Part shown: in pieces, positions 19,485 through 28,065 of the stretch | How the letters are laid out: each line of letters opens with the position of its first letter | How positions within the stretch are numbered: position 1 is the first letter of the stretch | NCBI GenBank assembly: GCA_017886545.1 | Contig: JAGHJS010000088.1 | Span: 31,404-95,403, forward strand | From: Clostridia bacterium | GTDB taxonomy: Bacteria > Bacillota > Clostridia > Christensenellales > Borkfalkiaceae | Direction of reading: 5' to 3' | Length of the DNA stretch: 64,000 bases | Notes under the pieces: generated by a model | The model's input: the letters and a program-made list of their open reading frames with translations, nothing else | Databases searched by the model: none | Told to the model about the DNA's origin: nothing | Made by a program: the position numbers and the translations under genes

Positions 19485-19535
19485 TTGACGGCGGCAAAAT
19501 TCAATGCTATAATTTATTTAGAAAAGTTAAAAATA
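19485..19535 (+). promoter_or_regulatory. sigA-type promoter with imperfect operator-like sequence over the start site
   Basis: TTGACG-17-TATAAT, then TTATTTAGAAAAGTTAAAAATAT. Confidence 0.65.
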
Positions 19536-19641
19536 TGATCCCTGCCCGACTCGAAGCGGGCAAGGAAACAGACGGGCTTGCCCACGACGAAACCTGCACA
19601 TTCTATATAATAAGGATAACGAATCATAAGGAGGAAAGCAG

Positions 19642-22600
19642 ATGAAAAAAGCATTTGCGTCATTGCTGGTCGCCCTGCTCTGCTGCACTTTTGCCGTTAC
19701 GGCTGTCGGTTGCAGTGAAACGCAGACGGCGGCGCCGTCCCTCGCGCTGCTGAACGAAAGCGCCGTCGCGTACAGCGAAGGCGGAACGCAGTTCTCCCTC
19801 GACGTGCACAGCGAAGGCTTGCAGGGAACGATCACATACGACGTGATCCCGCAGGTGGACGGCATTACGGTGGATGAAAGCGGCACCGTGCGCATTGCGG
19901 CGGAGGTCGCGGACGGAACGGTGTTCACCGTGCGCGCCAGAAGCGGCGACACCGCCGCGCAGATCACCTTTACCTACGGCACCGTGCCCGCGGCGGACGA
20001 GAGCGGCGTTTCGGTGCGGTTCGTAAAGGAATCGGCGAACGACGTGACCGTGCAGCTCCCCGCCGCCTTCGGCAGCGCGCTCGCGGAGGTGTACGACAAC
20101 TACGGGAACAAACTCCCCTCCTACCGCTACACGCTCAACGGCACGCAGCTCACCGTGGGCGGCAGCTACCTCGCCACGCTGGGCGGGCAGAGCTTTCTGA
20201 CCGTGAAGGCGGGCGAAAATACCTTCCGCATCAACCTCGAAGTGTTTGACAAGACTGTTTCTACCGTCGAGGAGTTCCTCGCAATCGGGCAGGATACGGC
20301 GAGCCTTGCCAGATCGTACCTGCTGACGGCAGACCTCGACTTTTACGAATACTGCCAGAGCAACGCCATGCCGCAGATCGGCAGCTATTCCGACAGCGGC
20401 ACGAGCGCCCTGACGGGCACGATCGACGGAAACGGGCACGTTCTGCGCAACATCACCATCTCGTACGGCGGCGACGGCGGGCTGTTTGGACACATCGCGG
20501 CGAACGGCGTGGTGCGCAACCTCGGGATTGCCGATTCCTCGTTCACCTGCACGGGAAACTTCGGCGGCACCTTCGCGGGGTATGTGAAGGGCACCATCGA
20601 AAACTGCTTCGTGCGCTCCTCCACCCTGCACGGCAACCTTGCCAGCGGATTCATGGGCAAGGAAGACACCGCCAAGCGTATCGCCAACTGCTATACGGAG
20701 ATCACCGCCGACGGCAGCATCGCGGGGGCATTCGCTTATTATTGCAAGACGGAGATGCAGAACTGCTTTGCATCCGTCACGACGAGCACGCCCTTCACCG
20801 CCGACGAGCGGAACGGCGACGTTTCCACCTGCGCCGTTTTGGATGCAGCGGGGATGCGCACAGCTTCGACGTGGGCGGCATACCCGACGGACGTGTTCCG
20901 CATCGAAGAGGGCAGCCTGCCCGCCTTTGCGGAGGGCGGCGAAGGGACACAGACGCAGTTGACCATCCTCAGTAGCGAAACGCAGAGCGGCAGTTTCCGC
21001 GTGGCGGTCGGGTTCGACAGAGGCTATGCGCCCGTTACCTTCTCCCTCACAACAGATACGGCGGGCGTTTCCATCGACCCCGTAACGGGCGTTGTAACGG
21101 TGACGGCGGCTGCGGGAACAAGTTTTACGGTACGGGCGGCGTGCGGCGCGCTGACCACAGAAAAGACGTTTACATCGCCGCGGCATAAGGAGGGTTCCAT
21201 GAAAAAGAAGATAGCCTGCGTACTCTGCGCGGCGCTGCTGCTTGCCGGCAGTCTGACCGCCTTTCCCCTTACAGCGGCTGCCTCTTACAGCGCGGCGGAC
21301 GACGTCAGCCTTATCTCCGCCACAGCGGAATGGCAGTATGCCGAAAACGGAGGCGCCGCGCTCGACCTCGTACAGACGGGCGGCGCGCCCAACGTGGGAG
21401 CGATCGCTTACACGGGCGCGGGCAACGCGCCCCTCGGCTACGGCGATAATTATGACATCCATCTCAATACGACGCTCGGCTACGGCACGGACATCAACAA
21501 CCGCTACAACGCGGCGGTATTCGGGAACACTTTCACGCTTACGGCGGAGCAGGCGGCGCAGATCGCCAACGAGCAACTGTATGTGATGGCGGACGTGAAT
21601 TACGACGACGGGTTCGCCCTCTTTATCAACGGCGCGGAGACCGACCGCGTGAACCTGTATGCGGATACCGCACTCAACTCTTCCGCACTCGCCTCCGCCG
21701 CCGTGGACAGCACCTACGGCAGCACGCGCATCATCTTTTCTTCGGATGTGTTCTGCGAAGGCGAAAACGAGATCGTTGCAGCGGTGTTCCAGAACTCCGT
21801 TGCTTCCAGCGACCTCTACTTCAACCTGCGGCTGTATGCGAACCCGCAGCCCAACTACCCCGACAGCTACTACCCGCACATGATCGCCGTCACCTTTTAC
21901 GGCGATACGGGCACGGCGAAAGGCTTCAACTGGAAGACTGACAGCTTTTTCAAAAACAGCAACGTGCAGATCGCCGAAAAGACGGAGGGGCAGACGGTAC
22001 CCGACTGGAGCGGCGCCACAACCTTTACGGGCACGGCGGGCACCATCAACGGCGAATGGATCCACAAGGCGGTCGCGACGGGGCTGGACCCCGCCACGGA
22101 GTATTGGTACCGCGTCGGCGACGCCGAGCGCAACGTATGGAGCAGCGCGGCGACGCTGCACACGGCGGACAACGACGGCAGTTTCACCTTCCTGCACACC
22201 TCCGACGTGCAGTCTGAGTCGTATGCGGCGTACATGCGCTGGAAGAACCTGCTCGACCTCGCCTTCGACATGTACCCCGAAACGGACTTCATCGCGAACA
22301 CGGGCGACTTCACCGAAAACGGCGTGTACCTCAATCAGTGGGAATGGATGTTCTCGCTGCCGGAAGCCATCCTGCGCAACACGACGCTTGCCCCCGTAAC
22401 AGGCAACCACGACCGCTACGACAACGTGTTCGTTTCCCGCTTCAACGTACCATACCCCGACGACATTTACAGCACGACTGCGGGCGCCTATTACTCCTTT
22501 GACTACGAAAACGCGCACTTTACGGTGCTCAACACCAACGACAACACCCGCGAACGCCCCGAACCGGGCTCTGCGATCGCGGGACTGAACAAGACGCAGT

Positions 22601-23445
22601 ACGAGTGGTTTCTGAACGACCTCTCCTCCACCGATAAACAATGGAAGATCGTGATGCTGCACGCGGGGCTGTTCACCTCCGGAAACAAGATCAACGCCGA
22701 CCCGTACATTGGCGACATGCGGCAGCAGATCGTGCCGTTCATGCTCGAACAGGGCGTAGACATCGTGCTGCAAGGGCATGACCATGTGTATATCCGCACC
22801 AAACCGCAGGGGCTCGGCTCCGTCGATCTGCCCGATACCGTGACGGAAGTGTACAACGGGCAGCAGCGCGAACTGATGGTCGACCCCGACGGCATCGTAT
22901 ACATCAACAGCAACACCGCGGGCGGCGCGACGATGTATGAACTGATCGACTACGACAAAACGATGATCTATCCTGCTAAGACCGAACAGCCGCACACGAC
23001 CATGTTCTCCGCCATCCGCATCGAGCAGAACAGGCTGTACTTCGATTCGTACCTCGTTTACCAGCCCGAAACGGAGACGCAGACGGCGACGGCGCAGCTC
23101 TACGATTCCTTTGCGATCGTCAAAGACAGGCACACGGACGTCATTGCAATGATCGACGCGCTGCCCGATACGCCTGCCGCAGGCGATTACGCGGCGGTCA
23201 TGTCCGCCTTCAGCGCCTATGAACGACTGAATAAGGACGAGAAGGCAAAGGTCACCAATTACGCAGATCTGCTCACCGCGGAAGCGGCGGTCAAAAACGT
23301 CATCCGCGAACAGACGGTCACGGGCGACGGCGGCGATGACCTCGCCCTTGCAATCGCACTCCCCATTGCGGGCGTCGTGTTCGTCGGCGGCGCCATAGCG
23401 GCGTTTATCCTGATCAGGAGGAAAAAGAGCAATGCGGAAAAGTAA
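19642..23445 (+). CDS. Apparent fusion: GLUG/Ig-type surface lipoprotein joined in frame to a complete secreted calcineurin-like phosphoesterase
   Basis: Lipobox AVGC; internal second signal peptide with own SD (AAGGAGGGTTCCATG, ATG 21199); metallophosphatase motifs TGDF..., TGNHDRYDN, HAG, GHDHVY; C-terminal TM. Confidence 0.8.
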   Translation: MKKAFASLLVALLCCTFAVTAVGCSETQTAAPSLALLNESAVAYSEGGTQFSLDVHSEGLQGTITYDVIPQVDGITVDESGTVRIAAEVADGTVFTVRARSGDTAAQITFTYGTVPAADESGVSVRFVKESANDVTVQLPAAFGSALAEVYDNYGNKLPSYRYTLNGTQLTVGGSYLATLGGQSFLTVKAGENTFRINLEVFDKTVSTVEEFLAIGQDTASLARSYLLTADLDFYEYCQSNAMPQIGSYSDSGTSALTGTIDGNGHVLRNITISYGGDGGLFGHIAANGVVRNLGIADSSFTCTGNFGGTFAGYVKGTIENCFVRSSTLHGNLASGFMGKEDTAKRIANCYTEITADGSIAGAFAYYCKTEMQNCFASVTTSTPFTADERNGDVSTCAVLDAAGMRTASTWAAYPTDVFRIEEGSLPAFAEGGEGTQTQLTILSSETQSGSFRVAVGFDRGYAPVTFSLTTDTAGVSIDPVTGVVTVTAAAGTSFTVRAACGALTTEKTFTSPRHKEGSMKKKIACVLCAALLLAGSLTAFPLTAAASYSAADDVSLISATAEWQYAENGGAALDLVQTGGAPNVGAIAYTGAGNAPLGYGDNYDIHLNTTLGYGTDINNRYNAAVFGNTFTLTAEQAAQIANEQLYVMADVNYDDGFALFINGAETDRVNLYADTALNSSALASAAVDSTYGSTRIIFSSDVFCEGENEIVAAVFQNSVASSDLYFNLRLYANPQPNYPDSYYPHMIAVTFYGDTGTAKGFNWKTDSFFKNSNVQIAEKTEGQTVPDWSGATTFTGTAGTINGEWIHKAVATGLDPATEYWYRVGDAERNVWSSAATLHTADNDGSFTFLHTSDVQSESYAAYMRWKNLLDLAFDMYPETDFIANTGDFTENGVYLNQWEWMFSLPEAILRNTTLAPVTGNHDRYDNVFVSRFNVPYPDDIYSTTAGAYYSFDYENAHFTVLNTNDNTRERPEPGSAIAGLNKTQYEWFLNDLSSTDKQWKIVMLHAGLFTSGNKINADPYIGDMRQQIVPFMLEQGVDIVLQGHDHVYIRTKPQGLGSVDLPDTVTEVYNGQQRELMVDPDGIVYINSNTAGGATMYELIDYDKTMIYPAKTEQPHTTMFSAIRIEQNRLYFDSYLVYQPETETQTATAQLYDSFAIVKDRHTDVIAMIDALPDTPAAGDYAAVMSAFSAYERLNKDEKAKVTNYADLLTAEAAVKNVIREQTVTGDGGDDLALAIALPIAGVVFVGGAIAAFILIRRKKSNAEK

Positions 23446-25024
23446 ACTTTTAGCCCTGCTGCTGACCCTTGCCTTTGCACTGCTTTGCTTCGGCGCGTGC
23501 GCCGAAGAGAGCGTTCCGCTGCAGGGATTTACCCTTGCGAAAACGGAAACGAGCCTGTACGTCGGCGAAACGGAGCGCATCGGCTGCCGCTATTACCCCT
23601 CCGGCGCGACCAATAAAAACGTGTTCTGGAACGTGGCGGACGATACCGTCGCCAGCGTGGACGATACGGGGCTGGTAACTGCACTGAAAGAGGGCGTGAC
23701 CACCCTGTATGCTGAAAGCTATGACGGCGCGTTCAAAGTGAGCTGCACCGTGCGCGTCTATAAAAAGCAGATCGCCGCGAGCGGCATCCGCATCCTTGTC
23801 AACGGCAGAGCGGCGGATTCCTGGACGGCGGCGATCGACGACGCAGCGCCCGTCATCACCGCGCAGGTTCTGCCCGAAAACGCGAGCAACGGCAACTATA
23901 CGATCGCCGTTGCCGACCCTGCCGTCGCCTCGCTTGCGGCGGACGGCACCCTGACCTACAACGCCGTCGGCTCGACGCAGATCACGGCGGTGAGCGACGA
24001 CGGGAACCACACGGCGACGCTGCCCGTCACCGTGACGGCGGCGACGGCGCGCTCGATGACGCTCGGCAGGAATGCGGTCTACGGCGCGGTCGGGCTGCTG
24101 CCCGTGGTGCTCACGCCCGTGTTCAACAACCCGAACATCGGCGACAAGGCGGTCACCTATGTTTCGGACGCGCCCGCCGTTGCGGCGGTGAGCGGGGACG
24201 GCGAAGTTTCCTTCCTCTCCGAAGGGAGCGCCGTCATCACGGCGACACACACCTCTACGGGATTGCAGGCCTCCGTTACGGTGACCGTGCTCCCCGAAAG
24301 CGCGGTGCAGTACATCTCCACCCCCGAAGAGCTCGTGGCGCTGGATACGGCGCCCTGTACGGTCGGCACTCTGTATGTGCTCAAAAACGACATCGACATG
24401 CGCGGCGTCGCCTTCGACCCCATCGGCTACGACGGCGGCGACGCGGCGCCCGGCGACAGCCGCAAATTCAACTCCGTCTTTGACGGAAACGGCTTCGCCA
24501 TCCGCAATCTGACGATCAGCCAGCCCGAACAGTACAACATCGGCCTGTTCGTGTACGTCGGCGCAGCGGGCAACGTGCGAAATCTTACGCTCACGGATAT
24601 GAACGTGACGGGTCGCATCGCGGGCACGGTCGCGGGCTGCAACGAGGGCGTGGTGGAAAACTGCCTGATCGACGGCTACGTCAACGGCTCGACCGTCAGC
24701 TACAACGGCCCGATCTGCGCGACCAACGGCACCACGGGACTGATCACGGACTGCATTGCCGTCGGCAGCATGGCGGACGCGGGCACCAACTATGCCGTGA
24801 TCGGGCGCAACTACGGGCGCGTGGAAAACTGCGTCGTCTGCACGGACAACATCCCGCAGCGCGTGCTCGGAAACGGCACCTGTCTCTCCATGCTGAGCAC
24901 CGCCTACTGCTACGGCTGCCCGCTCCTTTCTGCAACGGAGATGGAAGCGTACGGGTACGACGGGTTCTCCTCCCTCCTTTGGAACGTAACGGGAACGGGC
25001 ATTCCGATGCTGAAACGCACGTGA
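23432..25024 (+). CDS. Ig-like (Big_2-type) lipoprotein with GLUG-like motifs
   Basis: Lipobox FGAC; WNVADDTVASVDDTGLVTALKEGVTTLYA; NVTGRIAGTVAGCNEGVVENCLIDGYV. Confidence 0.8.
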   Translation: MRKSKLLALLLTLAFALLCFGACAEESVPLQGFTLAKTETSLYVGETERIGCRYYPSGATNKNVFWNVADDTVASVDDTGLVTALKEGVTTLYAESYDGAFKVSCTVRVYKKQIAASGIRILVNGRAADSWTAAIDDAAPVITAQVLPENASNGNYTIAVADPAVASLAADGTLTYNAVGSTQITAVSDDGNHTATLPVTVTAATARSMTLGRNAVYGAVGLLPVVLTPVFNNPNIGDKAVTYVSDAPAVAAVSGDGEVSFLSEGSAVITATHTSTGLQASVTVTVLPESAVQYISTPEELVALDTAPCTVGTLYVLKNDIDMRGVAFDPIGYDGGDAAPGDSRKFNSVFDGNGFAIRNLTISQPEQYNIGLFVYVGAAGNVRNLTLTDMNVTGRIAGTVAGCNEGVVENCLIDGYVNGSTVSYNGPICATNGTTGLITDCIAVGSMADAGTNYAVIGRNYGRVENCVVCTDNIPQRVLGNGTCLSMLSTAYCYGCPLLSATEMEAYGYDGFSSLLWNVTGTGIPMLKRT

Positions 25025-25043
25025 TATAAAAAATACAGAGCGC

Positions 25044-25145
25044 GCCCTGCGGCAATGCCGCAGGGCGCGCTCTTTTTCTTTTTTCCTATACCTTCTTCCG
25101 CTCCCCTTATCAGAGCGGACAACGGACCTCTTTACGCTTCCGTGC
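25044..25145. repeat. Dispersed 3' module copy 2
   Basis: GCGCCCTGCGGC-AAT-GCCGCAGGGCGC...AGAGCGGACAACGGACCTCTTTACGCTTCCGTGCC; compensatory base pair relative to copy 1. Confidence 0.85.
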
Positions 25146-25212
25146 CGAAATCCACGGCAACGTTCCCTCCTGCAGCAATGATTCTGCCCATTTTCGGGAA
25201 AACACAGAATAA

Positions 25213-25250
25213 GCCCGCGGCACGCTTGCGTGCCGCGGGCGGTTTTTTTG
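25213..25250 (+). terminator. Intrinsic terminator-like hairpin
   Basis: GCCCGCGGCACGC-TT-GCGTGCCGCGGGC GGTTTTTTT. Confidence 0.7.
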
Positions 25251-25705
25251 CTTGTCGTATTCAGTTGTAAGAGATCTCACCAAGACGTATGTTTCACGAA
25301 ATGCCCATAATCGGTGCGGTTGCCGTTTCAGCCTGCAGCGCCTCGGCGCCCGCTATCAGCGGAAACTGTCTATTTTCTGATCCCTGTGTTTAATGAGTAC
25401 ATTGGAGTGCCCTCCTGTTAAGCAAGCTTCCTCAAAAAATCGGACTTGAACATAACAGTACCTCGCTTGCCCGCCGCTGCCGCTGTCCGCCTCTCCGCTG
25501 CGAATTTCGGAGCCTGTGTAAGATCCGGACGGCGTCCCCGCGTGAAGCCTCTTCACCTCTCCGTCCCCTTGCGAACGTCTTCCTTGTGCACATTCCCGGT
25601 GGAAACCTACGCAATCAAATTGGGGGAGGGCGCCTGCGGCCCTTCGGGCTTTTGTTGTACCGAGAGAGGATCGCTTTCCTGCCGTTTTCCTCTCTTCTTG
25701 CCTCT

Positions 25706-25733
25706 ATTATACCATACTTTTCAGCTTTGTCAA
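25706..25733 (-). promoter_or_regulatory. Strong sigA-type promoter firing leftward into a region without an ORF
   Basis: Minus strand TTGACA-16-TATAAT. Confidence 0.6.
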
Positions 25734-25915
25734 TACCCTTTTTGAAAAAAATTAAAATTTTTTGCTCCTTTGTATCAAATTGTGATCGGTTTGCGTCCGT
25801 CTGTGAACAAACGGTCAAAACCCGCTTACAAAGCATACCGCCCCGCCGCGCGTTTTGCGCGGCGGGGCGGATCTTCCCGATGATTACTTGCGACCGCTTT
25901 CTTTATAATTTGCTT

Positions 25916-27346
25916 TTAATATGCGCGGGCGAACAGCACGACATGTTTCGCCTTTTTGCCGCAGCAGACGCAGGTATCCGCCTCTTCGCCTCCCACAAGC
26001 ACGCGTGCGGACGCAGCCGTCTGTTCTTTGATCGCATCTTCGCATTCGCGGCAGCCGCACCAACCCGCTTTCACGAAGTTGCCCCCTTCCACGCCCGCCA
26101 GCAGTTCCTGTACGTTCGCGGCGGAAACGACGCGCTCCTCCTTGCGCTTTTTGGCGAGCGCGAACAGGTTCGACTGGATCTCCGCAAGCAGCTTTTGCAC
26201 CGTTTCGGGCGCGCCCGTGAGCGGCGCCTCCGTCTTTTCGTGCGTGTCGCGCCGCACGAGCGTCATTTTGCCCGCCTCGATGTCGCGGGGTCCGAGTTCG
26301 ATGCGCAGCGGCACGCCCTTCATCTCCCACTCGTTGAACTTCCAGCCCGGGCTGTTGTCCGTCGTGTCCGTTTCGGCGCGGATCCCCGCGGCGCACAGCT
26401 GCGCGCGCAATGCCTCGGTCGCTTCGAGCACGCCCTCCTTTTTCGCCGCGATGGGCACGATGATCGCCTGCACGGGCGCAACGACGGGCGGCAGGATCAG
26501 CCCGCGCGCGTCGCCGTGCGTCATGATGAGCGCGCCGATGAGGCGTGTGGATACGCCCCACGACGAAGTATAAGCGTACTTGTGCACGCCGTCCTTATCC
26601 AAAAACTGAATGTCGAACGCCTTGGCGAAGTTCTGCCCGAGGTAGTGCGACGTGCCCGCCTGCAGGCTCTTGCCGTCGTGCATCATCGCATCCATGCCGA
26701 AGGTGGCGACGGCGCCCGCGAACTTCTCCTTTTCCGTCTTCCTGCCCGTGAACACGGGCATAGCGAGGCAGGTCTCGGCGAACACTTTGTATACGCCGAG
26801 CATCTTCATCGTCTCCTCCATCGCCTCCTCTTCGGTGGCGTGGGCGGTGTGCCCCTCCTGCCACAAAAATTCGCTGGTGCGCAGGAAGGGGCGGGTCGTC
26901 TTTTCCCACCGCATGACGTTCGCCCACTGGTTGATGAGCACGGGCAGATCGCGGTAGGATTGGATCCACTTGGAATACATCGCGCCGAAGATGGTCTCGC
27001 TCGTCGGGCGGATGACGAGCGGCTCCGCCAGCTCTTCGCCGCCGCCGACGGTGACCACCGCGACTTCGGGCGCGAACCCTTCGACATGCTCCGCCTCGCG
27101 GGTCATGAAGCTGTACGGGATCAGAAGCGGAAAGTACGCGTTCTTATGCCCCGTCGCCTTGAAGCGGGCGTCCAGCTCCTTCTGGATATTCTCCCAAATG
27201 GCATAGCCGTACGGGCGGATGACCATGGTCCCTTTGACGGGACCGTAGTCGACCAGCCCCGTTTTGGTCACGACGTCCGTGTACCAACGGGGAAAGTCCG
27301 TTTCGATGTCTGCGATCTGATTGACGAATTGGTTGTCCTTTGCCAT
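25916..27346 (-). CDS. proS: Prolyl-tRNA synthetase (short type without editing insert)
   Basis: RPTSETIFGAMYSKW, MRWEKTTRPFLRTSEFLWQEGHTAH, LGQNFAKAFDIQF; ends VLFARAY. Confidence 0.95.
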   Translation of the reverse strand: MAKDNQFVNQIADIETDFPRWYTDVVTKTGLVDYGPVKGTMVIRPYGYAIWENIQKELDARFKATGHKNAYFPLLIPYSFMTREAEHVEGFAPEVAVVTVGGGEELAEPLVIRPTSETIFGAMYSKWIQSYRDLPVLINQWANVMRWEKTTRPFLRTSEFLWQEGHTAHATEEEAMEETMKMLGVYKVFAETCLAMPVFTGRKTEKEKFAGAVATFGMDAMMHDGKSLQAGTSHYLGQNFAKAFDIQFLDKDGVHKYAYTSSWGVSTRLIGALIMTHGDARGLILPPVVAPVQAIIVPIAAKKEGVLEATEALRAQLCAAGIRAETDTTDNSPGWKFNEWEMKGVPLRIELGPRDIEAGKMTLVRRDTHEKTEAPLTGAPETVQKLLAEIQSNLFALAKKRKEERVVSAANVQELLAGVEGGNFVKAGWCGCRECEDAIKEQTAASARVLVGGEEADTCVCCGKKAKHVVLFARAY

Positions 27347-27442
27347 AATAAAAAACCTCGTTCGGTTGCTTTTTTCAAATACGTCCGCGCGATTTTGCAC
27401 CGCGCGCAAAAATTTTTTCGGAAAAGACGAAACTGCTTACCC

Positions 27443-27596
27443 TGTCATCCCGAGCCTTGCGAGGGATCTGAGCCGAATACGTTGAAAGCCGTATGCAGTA
27501 AGTTATGCAACACTGACTGCATATCACTAACTTGTAGAATTATTCAGACCCGTTCAACTTCGCGGCGGTTTCACCGCCGCTCTGCTCAGGGTGACA
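27443..27596. repeat. MITE-like element 1 with terminal inverted repeats
   Basis: TGTCATCCCGAGCCTTGCGAGGGATCT ... GCTCAGGGTGACA. Confidence 0.6.
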
Positions 27597-27610
27597 CAAT
27601 AGTCACTCTC

Positions 27611-27714
27611 TGTCATCCCGAGCCTTGCGAGGGATCTCTATTAAAATATCGACAAAATTAAAATAGAGATCCTTCGACTGCGCCGCCCTACGGGCGGCTC
27701 CGCTCAGGATGACA
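27611..27714. repeat. MITE-like element 2 with terminal inverted repeats
   Basis: TGTCATCCCGAGCCTTGCGAGGGATCT ... GATCCTTCGACTGCGCCGCC..GCTCAGGATGACA. Confidence 0.65.
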
Positions 27715-27732
27715 AGGGAGGAGAAAGCCGCT

Positions 27733-27960
27733 TTTCAATAATCACTTGCGCGCGCAAAAATCACACTTTTTGCAAGCGCCCTCAATTTGCCGAAACCTTT
27801 CGGCTCTTAGGAAAAGGGGTGAACGCGCGCGATTTCTATAATCTCTCGCGCAAGGAAAATCACACTTTTCCGCAGCGCAACACAATTTGGCAACACTTTG
27901 CCTGTTGCAGGAAAGGTGAAGTTGCGGCATTTCTATAAAGGTGTGCCCTGAAAAATGCCG
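27733..27960. repeat. Tandem structured repeat, two about 97-100 nt units plus partial third
   Basis: Units start TTTC(A/T)ATAAT at 27733, 27833 and 27930; conserved TCACAC loop with different but complementary stems. Confidence 0.7.
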
Positions 27961-28065
27961 CAACGAGGAAAACCTCCGCTGTCTCGAACGAAGTGAGAGC
28001 AGTGGGGTTGTCCTCAAATCGCAGAAAATCGCAGGCAGCAGCCTGCCGAGATTTTCGCGAGCAGC

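Noticed and set aside
19660-23580. 1306-aa minus ORF
   Set aside because: Antisense shadow of the lipoprotein-phosphoesterase ORF, no motifs, composition-biased
27742-28017. Cys-containing small ORF with KCDFCAR-like repeats
   Set aside because: Repeating peptide simply reflects the structured DNA repeat at 27733-27960; pattern of change follows stem pairing, not codons
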